Part shown: in pieces, positions 8,852-16,990 of the stretch | How positions within the stretch are numbered: the first letter of the stretch is position 1 | Layout of the letters: every line of letters begins with the position of its first letter | NCBI GenBank assembly: GCA_947492525.1 | Contig: CANLNQ010000012.1 | Span: forward strand, 62,001 to 126,000 | Direction: 5' to 3' | Origin: an uncultured Granulosicoccus sp. | Lineage (GTDB): Bacteria > Pseudomonadota > Gammaproteobacteria > Granulosicoccales > Granulosicoccaceae | Length of the DNA: 64,000 bases | The notes under the pieces: model-generated | Seen by the model: only the letters and a program-made list of their open reading frames with translations | Told to the model about the DNA's origin: nothing | Database searches by the model: none | Translations under genes and position numbers: made by a program

Positions 8852-9718
8852 TCACAGGTCGATACCCAGAGTGAATTCGATCAGACTCCGGTCATAGCTG
8901 ATATCGCCATCGGCCTCGGTACTGACGTAGCGATACAGCAGATTCGCCGTCACCGTACCGCTGATGCCATATCCCAGCCCGGCTTCGATGATGGCCGAAT
9001 CAGCATCGATCAGATAGGCAAAGCGCTGTGCCTCGGCGCCGCCGAATGCCTCGTCGGGCTCGATGAATTCGGCATTGTTGACGATGGCCAGCGTCGGTGT
9101 TGCCGTGGAGACTTCATTGCCGGTGACGAAACGAAAGCCTGTGCGCAACACCAGTCTGGGCATTGGCGAGAAATTAGCGGTTGCAAACACTGTGGCCTTG
9201 GTTGTGTCGAAAACCTCGGTCTCGGCATCGGTGCTGGCCAATTGCACGCCCAGCGTCGTATCGAAGAAATCCGTTGGCTGAAAATTGATCGAGGCACTGG
9301 CATCGACCATGACCCCATCCCGCCGTTCGGTCTCCGAATCGATATAGCTGGCCCCGACGCCCAGGCGCATGAATGGTCTGCCCGAACTCTTCTTGCTTTC
9401 TCGGAACCAGTCCGCCCCCAGACGGTAGCGCGATTCCCCCAGGCCTTCGATATCGACATTGTGTTCGTAGCTGGCCGACCCGTTGATGGAAAAACCACTA
9501 CTGGTTGCCTCGTTTTCCTGCAGGGGAACAGCCAGCAGGTTGCCGGTAAGCCGCCCCAGAAACGACGAGGTTTCCTCGATGTCCCGATCGAACTCGGCCT
9601 TTGCCGGATTGCTGTCGTTGATGAATTTCAGATCGATGCCGGTCAACTCGGCGGCCAGGAGGTTCACGCCCGATAGCGGAAGCACAACCGCCAGAGCTGT
9701 CGTCAGCAGATGTCTCAT
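8852..9718 (-). CDS. predicted outer-membrane beta-barrel protein
   Basis: 288 residues with a Sec signal peptide (MRHLLTTALAVVLPLSG, cleavage near LLAAE). The rest is alternating hydrophobic/polar beta strands with many Gly and aromatic girdle residues, such as YRLGADWF, RLVLRTGFRFVTG and ANLLYRYVS, and a strand-like ending LIEFTLGIDL. This is typical of small outer-membrane barrels. No specific family recognised. Its ATG overlaps the stop of the preceding large secreted-protein gene (ATGA), so the two are very likely translated together. It may serve as an outer-membrane conduit or anchor for its neighbours; that is inference. Confidence 0.7.
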   Translation of the reverse strand: MRHLLTTALAVVLPLSGVNLLAAELTGIDLKFINDSNPAKAEFDRDIEETSSFLGRLTGNLLAVPLQENEATSSGFSINGSASYEHNVDIEGLGESRYRLGADWFRESKKSSGRPFMRLGVGASYIDSETERRDGVMVDASASINFQPTDFFDTTLGVQLASTDAETEVFDTTKATVFATANFSPMPRLVLRTGFRFVTGNEVSTATPTLAIVNNAEFIEPDEAFGGAEAQRFAYLIDADSAIIEAGLGYGISGTVTANLLYRYVSTEADGDISYDRSLIEFTLGIDL

Positions 9719-12471
9719 GTTCGCGTCCTGTTCAGTAAACCGTGGTAACGAATGAGCAGATTCATCAGCATGATCAGCAACAAGACAGGACCCATCAGGC
9801 CTCCACCCTTGCTCGGGCTGGTGTCCACCGTTTCCGGGCCCGTTGACTCGTCATCCTGCAGACTGCGTGCGATATCGAAGATCAGTTCCACTCGGCCATC
9901 GGCATTGCCATCCGCATCATTGCTGCCACCGTCCTGCGCCTTGATGCGCAAACACGACAAGGCAGGCGTCAGACCATTCTGGTAATTGGCACTGGTGATG
10001 GCAGGACAGCCGCCACTGCCCGCCGGTGCCGACGCCAGTTGATCGGATACGCCAGTTGCGAAAGCCTGCCATTGACCCGAGCCGGGATCGAACACACGGA
10101 CCACCGGATCCAGCGGCAGATTGGCCCCCAGCGACAGGATCAGTGAGGCATCGCCGCCGCTGGCTTCGACATCCACATTGATGACTCCCATCAGGCTGCT
10201 GAAACGGGCATCCGGGGTCACGTTCATGCCGGGGTAGAGTTCAGCGGCTGCGCGGCTGAAGTCCTCGGCCGTCATCACTGCACCTGCTCTGGCATAGTCC
10301 ACCCGAACGGCATCGGCCCTTGCCAGGGTGCCCAGCCGCAAGCTGCCTTCACTGGTAAACACGGTGGAATTGGACGACAGGGGCAGATTGGCCAGCAGTC
10401 GGTTCGCATTGCCATCATCATCGTCAAGCACGAAGGGGTAACCGTCCTGATCGCTGTCGGCCAGTGGTTCGCAGGCGTTGCCCACACCATTTCCGTCGCT
10501 GTCGCCCTGCTCCGCATTCGGCACACTCGGGCAGTTGTCGACATCGACATCGATGCCGTCACCGTCCGGATCCACGATGGCACCCGGTTCTTCCTCGCCG
10601 CTGTCCTCCCGACCAGTGAGGTAGTAGATGGCTTCCAGCAGATCCTGTGTGGCGTAGCGACTGCCGAAACCCGACATGCTGCCGATACCGTTGAGCACAC
10701 TGTCCAGCAAATCCTCAGGATTTCCACCTGCGGCATCGATGCGAGCATCCCAGGCATCGTCATCCTCGAACAGCGGTGCTCCTGCTGTCCCGGTCAGGTG
10801 ACACAGCAGGCATTCACTTTCCACCAGCGCCTGCCCACTGTCTGGCGCTTGCCCACTGATACCCGGCAATCCGTCGCCGTCAGGATCCCGATCACACAAG
10901 TCACCGATATCATCCGAGTCCATATCAGCCTGTGCCGGATTGGGCAGAATCGGACAGTTATCCACGACATCAAAGGCGCCATCACCGTCTTCGTCCGATG
11001 GCTGCAACGTCACGACTGCCGAGTCAGAACGTGCACCGTCACTGTCCTCTGCCCGGTAGCTGAACGTATCCGTTGTACTCAGCACGGCATCCACCTGATA
11101 ACGCACCACATTATCGACCACACTCAAGGCGGCACCCTGAGCCGAGAAATCGGAATCGAGCACGATACTCAGACTGCTACCTTCCGGATCCGAATCGTTG
11201 GCCAGCACATCCAGTGACAGCGTGGTCGCATCACTACCGACGATGATGGTGTCGGCGGTCGCCGAAGGCGCCGCATTCAGCGCTTCCACGCGCACCTCGA
11301 TCGACAGACTGGCACTCAGGCCCGGCTCATCGGTCACGGTCAGCATGACAACCGCCGTACCTGCCTCATGACCTTCCACAATCCAGGACGCGGGTGGCGA
11401 ATATAGCCCGGTAGCCACCACACTGTTGGTGGAGCTCACATTGAATTCCAGCGGATCGTCGTTGCTGTCTTCGCTGGAAAAACCCAGTGTGAATTGATCG
11501 CCGACTTGCAGAACCAGCGGACCTTCCAGAACGCCATCCAGAGAGATTGTCGGTGCGACATTGACGGGAGGTGGATCGATGATGACAGGTGGATCGATGA
11601 TCACCGGCGGGTCAATCACTACCGGCGGCTCAATGATGACAGGCGGCACCACGACGATGGGCTCGGGGACCGTTATCGTGAAGCTTTGTGTTGCCGCCTC
11701 ACCAGCGACATCTTCCGCCCGTATCGTGATGGTGCTGCTGCCACTGCTCACAGGTTCCAATGTGAATTCACCTGCGGCCCCCTCAATGACAACAACTACC
11801 TCCTCATTGGATGAATCGACTGTCAGTGATACAACCCCGACGTCGTCCGTTGCGATCGGCGAGAAGACAAACGTGTCATCGGGCAATTCAAGCGTCTGAT
11901 CACCCGGGTTATCAGAGATGATCTGTGGTGCTTCATTGGGTGGGGGATTCCGCTGAATGCTTACCTCGTCACAGTTCCAGAGCCGGATGTTTCCATAAGC
12001 ATCCACCAGACAGTACCGCACATCGACGGGGTTGTCGCTGATGTCGAATTCCACCTCTCTGGTGGTGCTTGACTCGCCTTCGTCAGGAAAAACATCATTG
12101 AACGGCGCCACTGCCGGACCACCGACAATCTGGTAACGCCAGGACGCCAATAGCTCGCCATTCTCGAAACCGGATAGTGTCACGGTTGCACTAGTTGCAT
12201 CATGAGGAACACTGCCAGGGGCAGTCATTTTCAAGCCGTCTTTAATCGTGACGTCATGATGACAAGAGCCCGCACAATTGATCTCATCCCGATCCCACCC
12301 CCCCGATGTAAATATCAGCGATCTACTTTTCCATTCGGTTTCGTAGGCATGTACCTCCGGAATAACCGGGATGAAGACGACGAACAGCAACATGAAGCTC
12401 TGTCGGGCGAGGCTCGTAAAGCCATCTGCCACCGAGAGCAGGCGCTGTCTGTCTGAAAAGAACTTTGGCAT
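9715..12471 (-). CDS. large secreted protein with cadherin-like and thrombospondin-type-3 repeats, heme motifs and C-terminal sorting-like tail
   Basis: About 918 residues. A signal peptide ends near EVHAYE. A CAGSCHH motif (CX3CH, near residue 66) and a CLLCH motif (near 554) could bind heme. Between them are Ig/cadherin-like segments, a PPVIIDPP repeat linker, and acidic Ca-binding thrombospondin-3-like units (DMDSDDIGDLCDRDPDGDG and DGDGIDVDVDNCPSVPN). The C-terminal portion, with GLT...CLRI and DGGSNDADGNADG, resembles a choice-of-anchor-U domain. The last 34 residues are SKGGG, a hydrophobic helix and a basic end, the layout of a GlyGly-CTERM-like surface-sorting tail. ATG 12471 has an AAGGTG upstream; a GTG at 12483 is the alternative. 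First gene of the minus-strand run. Function unknown. Confidence 0.72.
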   Translation of the reverse strand: MPKFFSDRQRLLSVADGFTSLARQSFMLLFVVFIPVIPEVHAYETEWKSRSLIFTSGGWDRDEINCAGSCHHDVTIKDGLKMTAPGSVPHDATSATVTLSGFENGELLASWRYQIVGGPAVAPFNDVFPDEGESSTTREVEFDISDNPVDVRYCLVDAYGNIRLWNCDEVSIQRNPPPNEAPQIISDNPGDQTLELPDDTFVFSPIATDDVGVVSLTVDSSNEEVVVVIEGAAGEFTLEPVSSGSSTITIRAEDVAGEAATQSFTITVPEPIVVVPPVIIEPPVVIDPPVIIDPPVIIDPPPVNVAPTISLDGVLEGPLVLQVGDQFTLGFSSEDSNDDPLEFNVSSTNSVVATGLYSPPASWIVEGHEAGTAVVMLTVTDEPGLSASLSIEVRVEALNAAPSATADTIIVGSDATTLSLDVLANDSDPEGSSLSIVLDSDFSAQGAALSVVDNVVRYQVDAVLSTTDTFSYRAEDSDGARSDSAVVTLQPSDEDGDGAFDVVDNCPILPNPAQADMDSDDIGDLCDRDPDGDGLPGISGQAPDSGQALVESECLLCHLTGTAGAPLFEDDDAWDARIDAAGGNPEDLLDSVLNGIGSMSGFGSRYATQDLLEAIYYLTGREDSGEEEPGAIVDPDGDGIDVDVDNCPSVPNAEQGDSDGNGVGNACEPLADSDQDGYPFVLDDDDGNANRLLANLPLSSNSTVFTSEGSLRLGTLARADAVRVDYARAGAVMTAEDFSRAAAELYPGMNVTPDARFSSLMGVINVDVEASGGDASLILSLGANLPLDPVVRVFDPGSGQWQAFATGVSDQLASAPAGSGGCPAITSANYQNGLTPALSCLRIKAQDGGSNDADGNADGRVELIFDIARSLQDDESTGPETVDTSPSKGGGLMGPVLLLIMLMNLLIRYHGLLNRTRT

Positions 12472-12971
12472 ATTCACAATCACCTTGCGCCTGGACGTTC
12501 AGCCGATCCGTTTGAGAAACCCAGCGTGATAGTCCGTGAATCAGCGAGCGTTGCTCTCTGAACAGAATCATTCAACGTGATAACACATGAACCCCGACAC
12601 GACCATCGTCTGAATGGGTAGTACAACAAGCAAAGCTTGGTAACTCTCTGTATTGGCAATGACTATACTTTTGTTCAGGAGAGTCGTTTCGAGAAGTGCC
12701 CTCCGTTATTCAGCCTCGGCCGATCGTCAGGCGATTCGTGCAATACGATGCCTACCGTAAGCCCCCATCGACAACGGTGATGGCACTACATCACCAGAAT
12801 GCCGTGCTTTTTCCCTGTTGCACGCAGCAACACTGCGAACCGTTCGCCCAGTGCTAGCCACGGCCTCTGGCATACTGTGTCTTGAGTCCTGCTTGCGGTA
12901 TTGTCAGCACGATAGCTGACTGGCCGTTCGAGAGAAAAGGACACACCCTGTTCACGATGAGGAGCGGCTGG
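12472..12971. other. intergenic region between divergent genes
   Basis: About 500 bases between the divergently read secreted-protein and lipoprotein genes, so it should hold promoters for both. A TATACT that could be a plus-strand -10 box lies at 12664-12669, but no good -35 is at the right distance. No RNA gene or repeat was recognised. Confidence 0.4.
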
Positions 12972-13823
12972 ATGATCGATGACATCTTGAAGTTCATCAG
13001 ACCGGTTGGCAGTACCCTGAGCGGACTGTGTCTGCTCGCTCTGCTGAGTGCCTGTGCCGACAAGGCAGCGATCAGGGAGGCGGAAAGCGAGCGCTACCGT
13101 CAGCTGGAAAACGAGATGATCAGCGCCCAACAGGCTGAGGTAAAACGTCGACAGGCCGAACTGCGTATCGCACAAAGGCTGCAGCAGATGGACGCCGAGC
13201 GAAGCGCCGCCGCTCGCCAGAGACTGAACGACGGTACGGACGGGACGGCTCCAGACTCACCGGGTTCTACTGATGTTCAGAAAAATACCACCCCGTCCCC
13301 TTCCGAGTCTGCCGTTGTCACTCAGATCGTGATCGCGCAGTCAGACAGCGATACGACTGCCGATACCTGGACACTGCAGAGCTATCCCGATCCCGTCGAT
13401 GGCGCTCCATTCTGTGCGCTGGTCTCCACCCCGGTCGTGGTCATGAATGGCGAGCTGGAGACCAGGACGCGTGTCATTATCGGCGCTCAGCGGATTTTTC
13501 TGCGTACAGATGCCACTTTCGATACCGATGCGACCGATACCGGTTTCCGAGTCGACGCCGGCATTCCGATTGCCTTTGATCGCTTCATCAACGAGCTGAC
13601 GGCAGAGGTCAGCGACAGCTATGAAAGATTGCTCTCAGCCATCGAAGGAGGCTCTTCACTGGCCGTTTCATTTGCGTTCACGCCGCAACTTTCCTCGGCA
13701 GAAACGCATGTCATCGAGTTCGACCTGCAGTACCTGGAGCCGTCGTTGACGGCCCTGGCCCGCTGCGAGTCTCAGAACTCGGCAACCACCATCGCTGATC
13801 GGGAAGAATCGGTCAGTAGCTGA
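12972..13823 (+). CDS. hypothetical lipoprotein with coiled-coil segment
   Basis: About 283 residues. The ATG at 12972 is chosen for its strong ribosome site (AGGAG 7 bases upstream) and the lipoprotein signal it opens (LCLLALLSAC). After the lipidated Cys comes an Arg/Glu/Gln-rich helical stretch (about 40-85, likely coiled coil), a Ser/Thr/Asp-rich linker, and a C-terminal beta-rich domain containing two cysteines (PFCALVS and LARCESQ) that could form a disulfide. I do not recognise the family. Some T6SS-linked periplasmic proteins have a similar outline, but nothing here proves the link. Its last 52 bases overlap the convergent gene below. Confidence 0.7.
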   Translation: MIDDILKFIRPVGSTLSGLCLLALLSACADKAAIREAESERYRQLENEMISAQQAEVKRRQAELRIAQRLQQMDAERSAAARQRLNDGTDGTAPDSPGSTDVQKNTTPSPSESAVVTQIVIAQSDSDTTADTWTLQSYPDPVDGAPFCALVSTPVVVMNGELETRTRVIIGAQRIFLRTDATFDTDATDTGFRVDAGIPIAFDRFINELTAEVSDSYERLLSAIEGGSSLAVSFAFTPQLSSAETHVIEFDLQYLEPSLTALARCESQNSATTIADREESVSS

Positions 13824-14419
13824 CATTCCAGACGTTCTGCGCCAGGGCGCTCTCCCGCGAATTCTTGCTGACCAGCCACCTGCCGCGCGGCGCCAAGCTT
13901 GCTGTAGGCAATCAACAGAGAACCTTCCAGAGAACCGATACGCCAGTAGTCGGTCACGCTCTGCAGTTGATGGGAAAACCACGCCACAACATAGCTGAAA
14001 GCATGTCTTGTACGATTCGACCAACTGTCGCCGTGATCGTGAAGGCTGAGACGCTCCAGATCTGCCCGCCTCTGGGCAATGACATTCTGCTGGTGACGAA
14101 TCCTCATGATCAACCGCTCCACCACCTGTTCGGCATGACACAACAGGAAGCCGCTCTCCTTCACGCCATCGTGATCGAGCGGCAGCTCACACACCGTTGT
14201 CGAATCGGATGATGACGCTCGCTGCAAACCGGGCGAACAGGGTGTCATTACAGGCCGCGCCCCTGCCTGTCCACCGGATTGTGCCTGAGCCTGCGGCGTC
14301 AGGACGAACAGCAAGACCATCAGCGCAAACAGCGATGACCATCGCTGCCCGATCGAGAATCCGATAAGGGCCGTGTCTGCCAGACACCACACAATGGACC
14401 AGCCGTGAAATGGGTACAT
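13772..14419 (-). CDS. hypothetical secreted protein
   Basis: About 215 residues with a long N-terminal region and hydrophobic core ending in TPQAQAQSGG, a plausible signal-peptidase I site. The mature part has scattered Cys residues (TPCSPG, TVCELP, LLCHAEQ, LECQLL), possibly two disulfides, and a helical middle rich in Arg and His. No family recognised. The 3' end overlaps the convergent lipoprotein gene by 52 bases, so one of the two annotations could be extended too far. The signal peptide and cysteine pattern make a real gene more likely than not. Confidence 0.5.
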   Translation of the reverse strand: MYPFHGWSIVWCLADTALIGFSIGQRWSSLFALMVLLFVLTPQAQAQSGGQAGARPVMTPCSPGLQRASSSDSTTVCELPLDHDGVKESGFLLCHAEQVVERLIMRIRHQQNVIAQRRADLERLSLHDHGDSWSNRTRHAFSYVVAWFSHQLQSVTDYWRIGSLEGSLLIAYSKLGAARQVAGQQEFAGERPGAERLECQLLTDSSRSAMVVAEF

Positions 14420-15118
14420 GACGAGCGAATCTCCGGTCGGTTGTCATCGGGGATTGACACATTGCGATCTCCCGGTGAAACAAGACTCAACCGAAAACGC
14501 CGATTTCGCTGTGTCCAGCACGCTCTGTCACGGTGAATATTCACACGAGAGGACGGGACGCTGCCCACCGCGCGCTTGATGTCGCCCCTTCTGCACGATG
14601 CATCGCGCTACTCATGGCATGACTCATGGCAAGACTCATGGCAAGACGCATCGCACGACGCGTGGCAAGACTCATCGCACTGCCCATCGCACTGCCAATA
14701 GCACTACTCATCGCACTACTCATCGCACTACTCATCGCACTACTCATTGCACTACTCATTGCACTACTCATTGCACTACTCATTGCACTACTCATCGCAC
14801 GACACATGGCAAGACTCGCCGCACTGCTTATGACGCCACCCGTGCTCTCTGCACCAAACCAGAGCGCCATCGACCCTGGCATTACCGGCAGATGCGGACC
14901 GGTATCGATCAGCCCGCAGATTTCATCTCAAACTAGTCGAAAGTATAGGATCGCTCCTGGAAACGCGCTGCCAGGCCGTTCAGGATCCAACAAGACCCCG
15001 TATCGGGCAAAATACCTCGGTGAGGAGAGGCTGGTTCACCTTTTGATCAGGGAGAGATTCACTGTTTTCATGGCCGTTGCTGTGTTTACATGAGTACAGA
15101 TCAGTCGGTGAGCTATAC
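14420..15118. other. intergenic region dominated by a tandem repeat
   Basis: About 700 bases with no convincing gene. The centre is the 12-bp repeat array listed separately. Both strands are open through it, giving low-complexity translations (Leu-Ile-Ala-Leu on plus, Met-Ser-Ser-Ala on minus) that I treat as artefacts. The last 200 bases should contain the promoter of the T6SS accessory genes; no clear boxes were found. Confidence 0.6.
14599..14826. repeat. 12-bp tandem repeat array, 19 units
   Basis: Nineteen consecutive 12-base units in strict phase, consensus ctcatcgcacta. The central units (14707-14790) are nearly identical, differing only by a c/t that makes ctcattgcacta. The outer units diverge progressively (ctcatggcaaga, cgcatcgcacga), as expected for an array growing from the middle. 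It sits between a minus-strand gene and the plus-strand T6SS accessory genes. Confidence 0.93.
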
Positions 15119-15721
15119 ATGATGAAAGACAGGGAAGAAAACAGTCACATGGAAACAGCGTCTGTCACGGACACCGAGCCCTGCCCGAGTGCACCCGACA
15201 CCCAGGCTCAGGCCTCGCCGATACACGGTGTGCTGATAGGCACCTTGGTGGAACTGGGCGATGAAGGTCAGGCCAAAGTCAGCTATCCCGGCAATCTGGC
15301 CGTGCTCCCGGTAGCCGCTCGATCAACCGCACCACTGACAGCGGAATCGGTCGGCCGGGAGGTAGCCCTGCTGTTTGAAAATGGCGATGTTCGTCGCCCC
15401 ATCATCGTCGGCGTGATGCAGACATCCATGGCCACCGCCGGTGCTGATCTACCCGAGCCCACGCAGGATGCGCAGGCCAGTGATGCCGAAACCGCGCCGA
15501 CGACGGCCACGCTGGATGAATCGCTGAAGGCGAGCGACAGTGAGCTGATCATCGATGGCCGACGAATCGACCTGCAGGCTCGCGAGGAAATCGTCCTGCG
15601 CTGTGGCAAGTCCAGTATCACCATGACCCGTGCCGGCAAGGTGATCATTCGCGGGGCCTATGTCAGCAGCAAGTCCTCGGGCGCCAATCGAATCAAGGGC
15701 GGCTCGGTGCAGATCAACTGA
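15119..15721 (+). CDS. DUF6484-type T6SS accessory protein with VgrG-tip-like tail
   Basis: About 200 residues. The middle part, VLIGTLVELGDEGQAKVSY followed by VGREVALLFENGD and PIIVGVMQ, is the DUF6484 pattern found in T6SS accessory clusters. The last ~50 residues (EEIVLRCGKSSITMTRAGK, then VIIRG, KGGSVQIN) resemble the end of the VgrG encoded at 19832 (GDEIVLSTGKASITMKKDG), so the protein may end in a short beta-helix needle. Starts at ATG 15119, with GGTGAG 7 bases upstream; ATG 15149 is possible. It is followed 11 bases later by the TIGR02270-like gene. Probable role is in assembly or loading of the spike, by inference. Confidence 0.75.
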   Translation: MMKDREENSHMETASVTDTEPCPSAPDTQAQASPIHGVLIGTLVELGDEGQAKVSYPGNLAVLPVAARSTAPLTAESVGREVALLFENGDVRRPIIVGVMQTSMATAGADLPEPTQDAQASDAETAPTTATLDESLKASDSELIIDGRRIDLQAREEIVLRCGKSSITMTRAGKVIIRGAYVSSKSSGANRIKGGSVQIN

Positions 15722-15732
15722 CTGATCCGACA

Positions 15733-16989
15733 ATGCCTCCCATCATCGACAACATCGTCTATCAACACGCCGAGAACGCCTGCTCTCTCTGGTGGCAATG
15801 GTTCATGGCACGTCATGATCCGATCTACGACTTCATCGACCTGCAACAACTGGAAGGCCGGATAAACGCCAATCTGGACGGTCTGTTGATCGCCGGCGAC
15901 GCCGCATTGCCCTTGCTTCAGGAATTGCTCGATGCCAATGACGAGGGATCAGTCTTTGCCATGAGCATTCAGGCATTGCGAAAGGGCGACCACACACTGA
16001 TCGACGATCTGCTGGAGACCTTCAAGGCGCAAGAGCAGGCGATGCACGAGTTCGAAGCGGCTCTGGCCTGGGTGCATGAACGACATCTGCAGGGCATGGT
16101 CGCAAGGTTGCTTGACAGTCAAGATGCGAATCGACAGTTGTTGGGCCTGTCGGCTTGTCTCGCACACCAACGCAACCCCGGCAACTACTTCCGACAGTGC
16201 CTCACGCATGAAGACAGCCGGATTCGTACTCGAGCGCTCCACTTCGCTGCAGAACAGGGCGACGAGCGCTTGTTGCAGTACCTGAGCAGCACCCCGCCAG
16301 AGGATACTCGTGAACGCCACGCCTGGGCGCGAGCCTTGCTGTTTCTCGGCAAACAGGCCGAGGCACGGCAGCAACTGGAGCAGCTGGCTCTGGGCAACAG
16401 CGAGGTCGCTTCCGATGCGATGCGTCTGAGCGTACTCAGCGTGGATGCCGCCAGGGCCAGACATCTGTTGAGACAGCTCGAACCCCGAGAGGAACGTCAG
16501 CGTGATGTGGTGAGTGGTTTCGGCTTGCTGGGCGATCCGCGTGCCATGGATTGGCTGATCGATCGATGCCAGAACGCAGAGCTTGCACGTCTGGCCGGAG
16601 AATCCATCGCTCTGATAACAGGTGTCGATCTTGCAGAAAATGATCTGGAGCGCGACGACCCTCCGGAAGACGCCGGATCTGCTCTCAATGACGATCCGGC
16701 TGACGAGCATGTCGAACTGGAGGCCGATGAGAATCTGGTCTGGCCAGATGCCGAAAGAATCGCCGCGTGGTGGCATTCATCGGCAAACCGGCTGGCGCCC
16801 GGTACCGCCTGCCTTTGTGGATATCCACGCTCGGCAGAGTCCCTGCGTCATGTTCTGCGCCACGGCCAGCAACGACAACGAGCGGTAGCCGCAGAGCTCC
16901 TCATCACGCGTGAGCCCGGCAAGCGGTACTGCAACCCCGTATTACCCACACACAGGCAGGGCTACTTCATGTCGGGGGGGAACGATTGA
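15733..16989 (+). CDS. TIGR02270-family T6SS accessory protein
   Basis: 418 residues, cytoplasmic, largely helical with HEAT-like repeats (RLLDSQDANRQLLGLSACLA, DSRIRTRALHFAAEQGDERL). A C-terminal WWHSSANRLAPGTACLCG segment with YPRSAESLRHVLRHGQ is characteristic of the TIGR02270 family, seen beside DUF2169 and DUF6484 genes in T6SS loci. An acidic linker (about residues 300-340) separates the two parts. The biochemical role is not established; the HEAT-like fold suggests a scaffold or chaperone for an effector. The stop lies 1 base before the GTG start of the DUF2169 gene, so the genes are likely translationally coupled. Confidence 0.8.
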   Translation: MPPIIDNIVYQHAENACSLWWQWFMARHDPIYDFIDLQQLEGRINANLDGLLIAGDAALPLLQELLDANDEGSVFAMSIQALRKGDHTLIDDLLETFKAQEQAMHEFEAALAWVHERHLQGMVARLLDSQDANRQLLGLSACLAHQRNPGNYFRQCLTHEDSRIRTRALHFAAEQGDERLLQYLSSTPPEDTRERHAWARALLFLGKQAEARQQLEQLALGNSEVASDAMRLSVLSVDAARARHLLRQLEPREERQRDVVSGFGLLGDPRAMDWLIDRCQNAELARLAGESIALITGVDLAENDLERDDPPEDAGSALNDDPADEHVELEADENLVWPDAERIAAWWHSSANRLAPGTACLCGYPRSAESLRHVLRHGQQRQRAVAAELLITREPGKRYCNPVLPTHRQGYFMSGGND

Positions 16990-16990
16990 C

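Noticed and set aside
7612-8874. Open frame of 420 codons on the plus strand
   Set aside because: Opposite the three-heme lipoprotein; no signal, domain or ribosome site.
14599-14826. CRISPR array
   Set aside because: Units are 12 bp in direct tandem with no spacers, and no cas genes are nearby.
14541-15093. Low-complexity open frames on both strands through the 12-bp repeats
   Set aside because: The period is a multiple of three, so any frame without a stop in one unit stays open; neither has a convincing start context or non-repeat domain.
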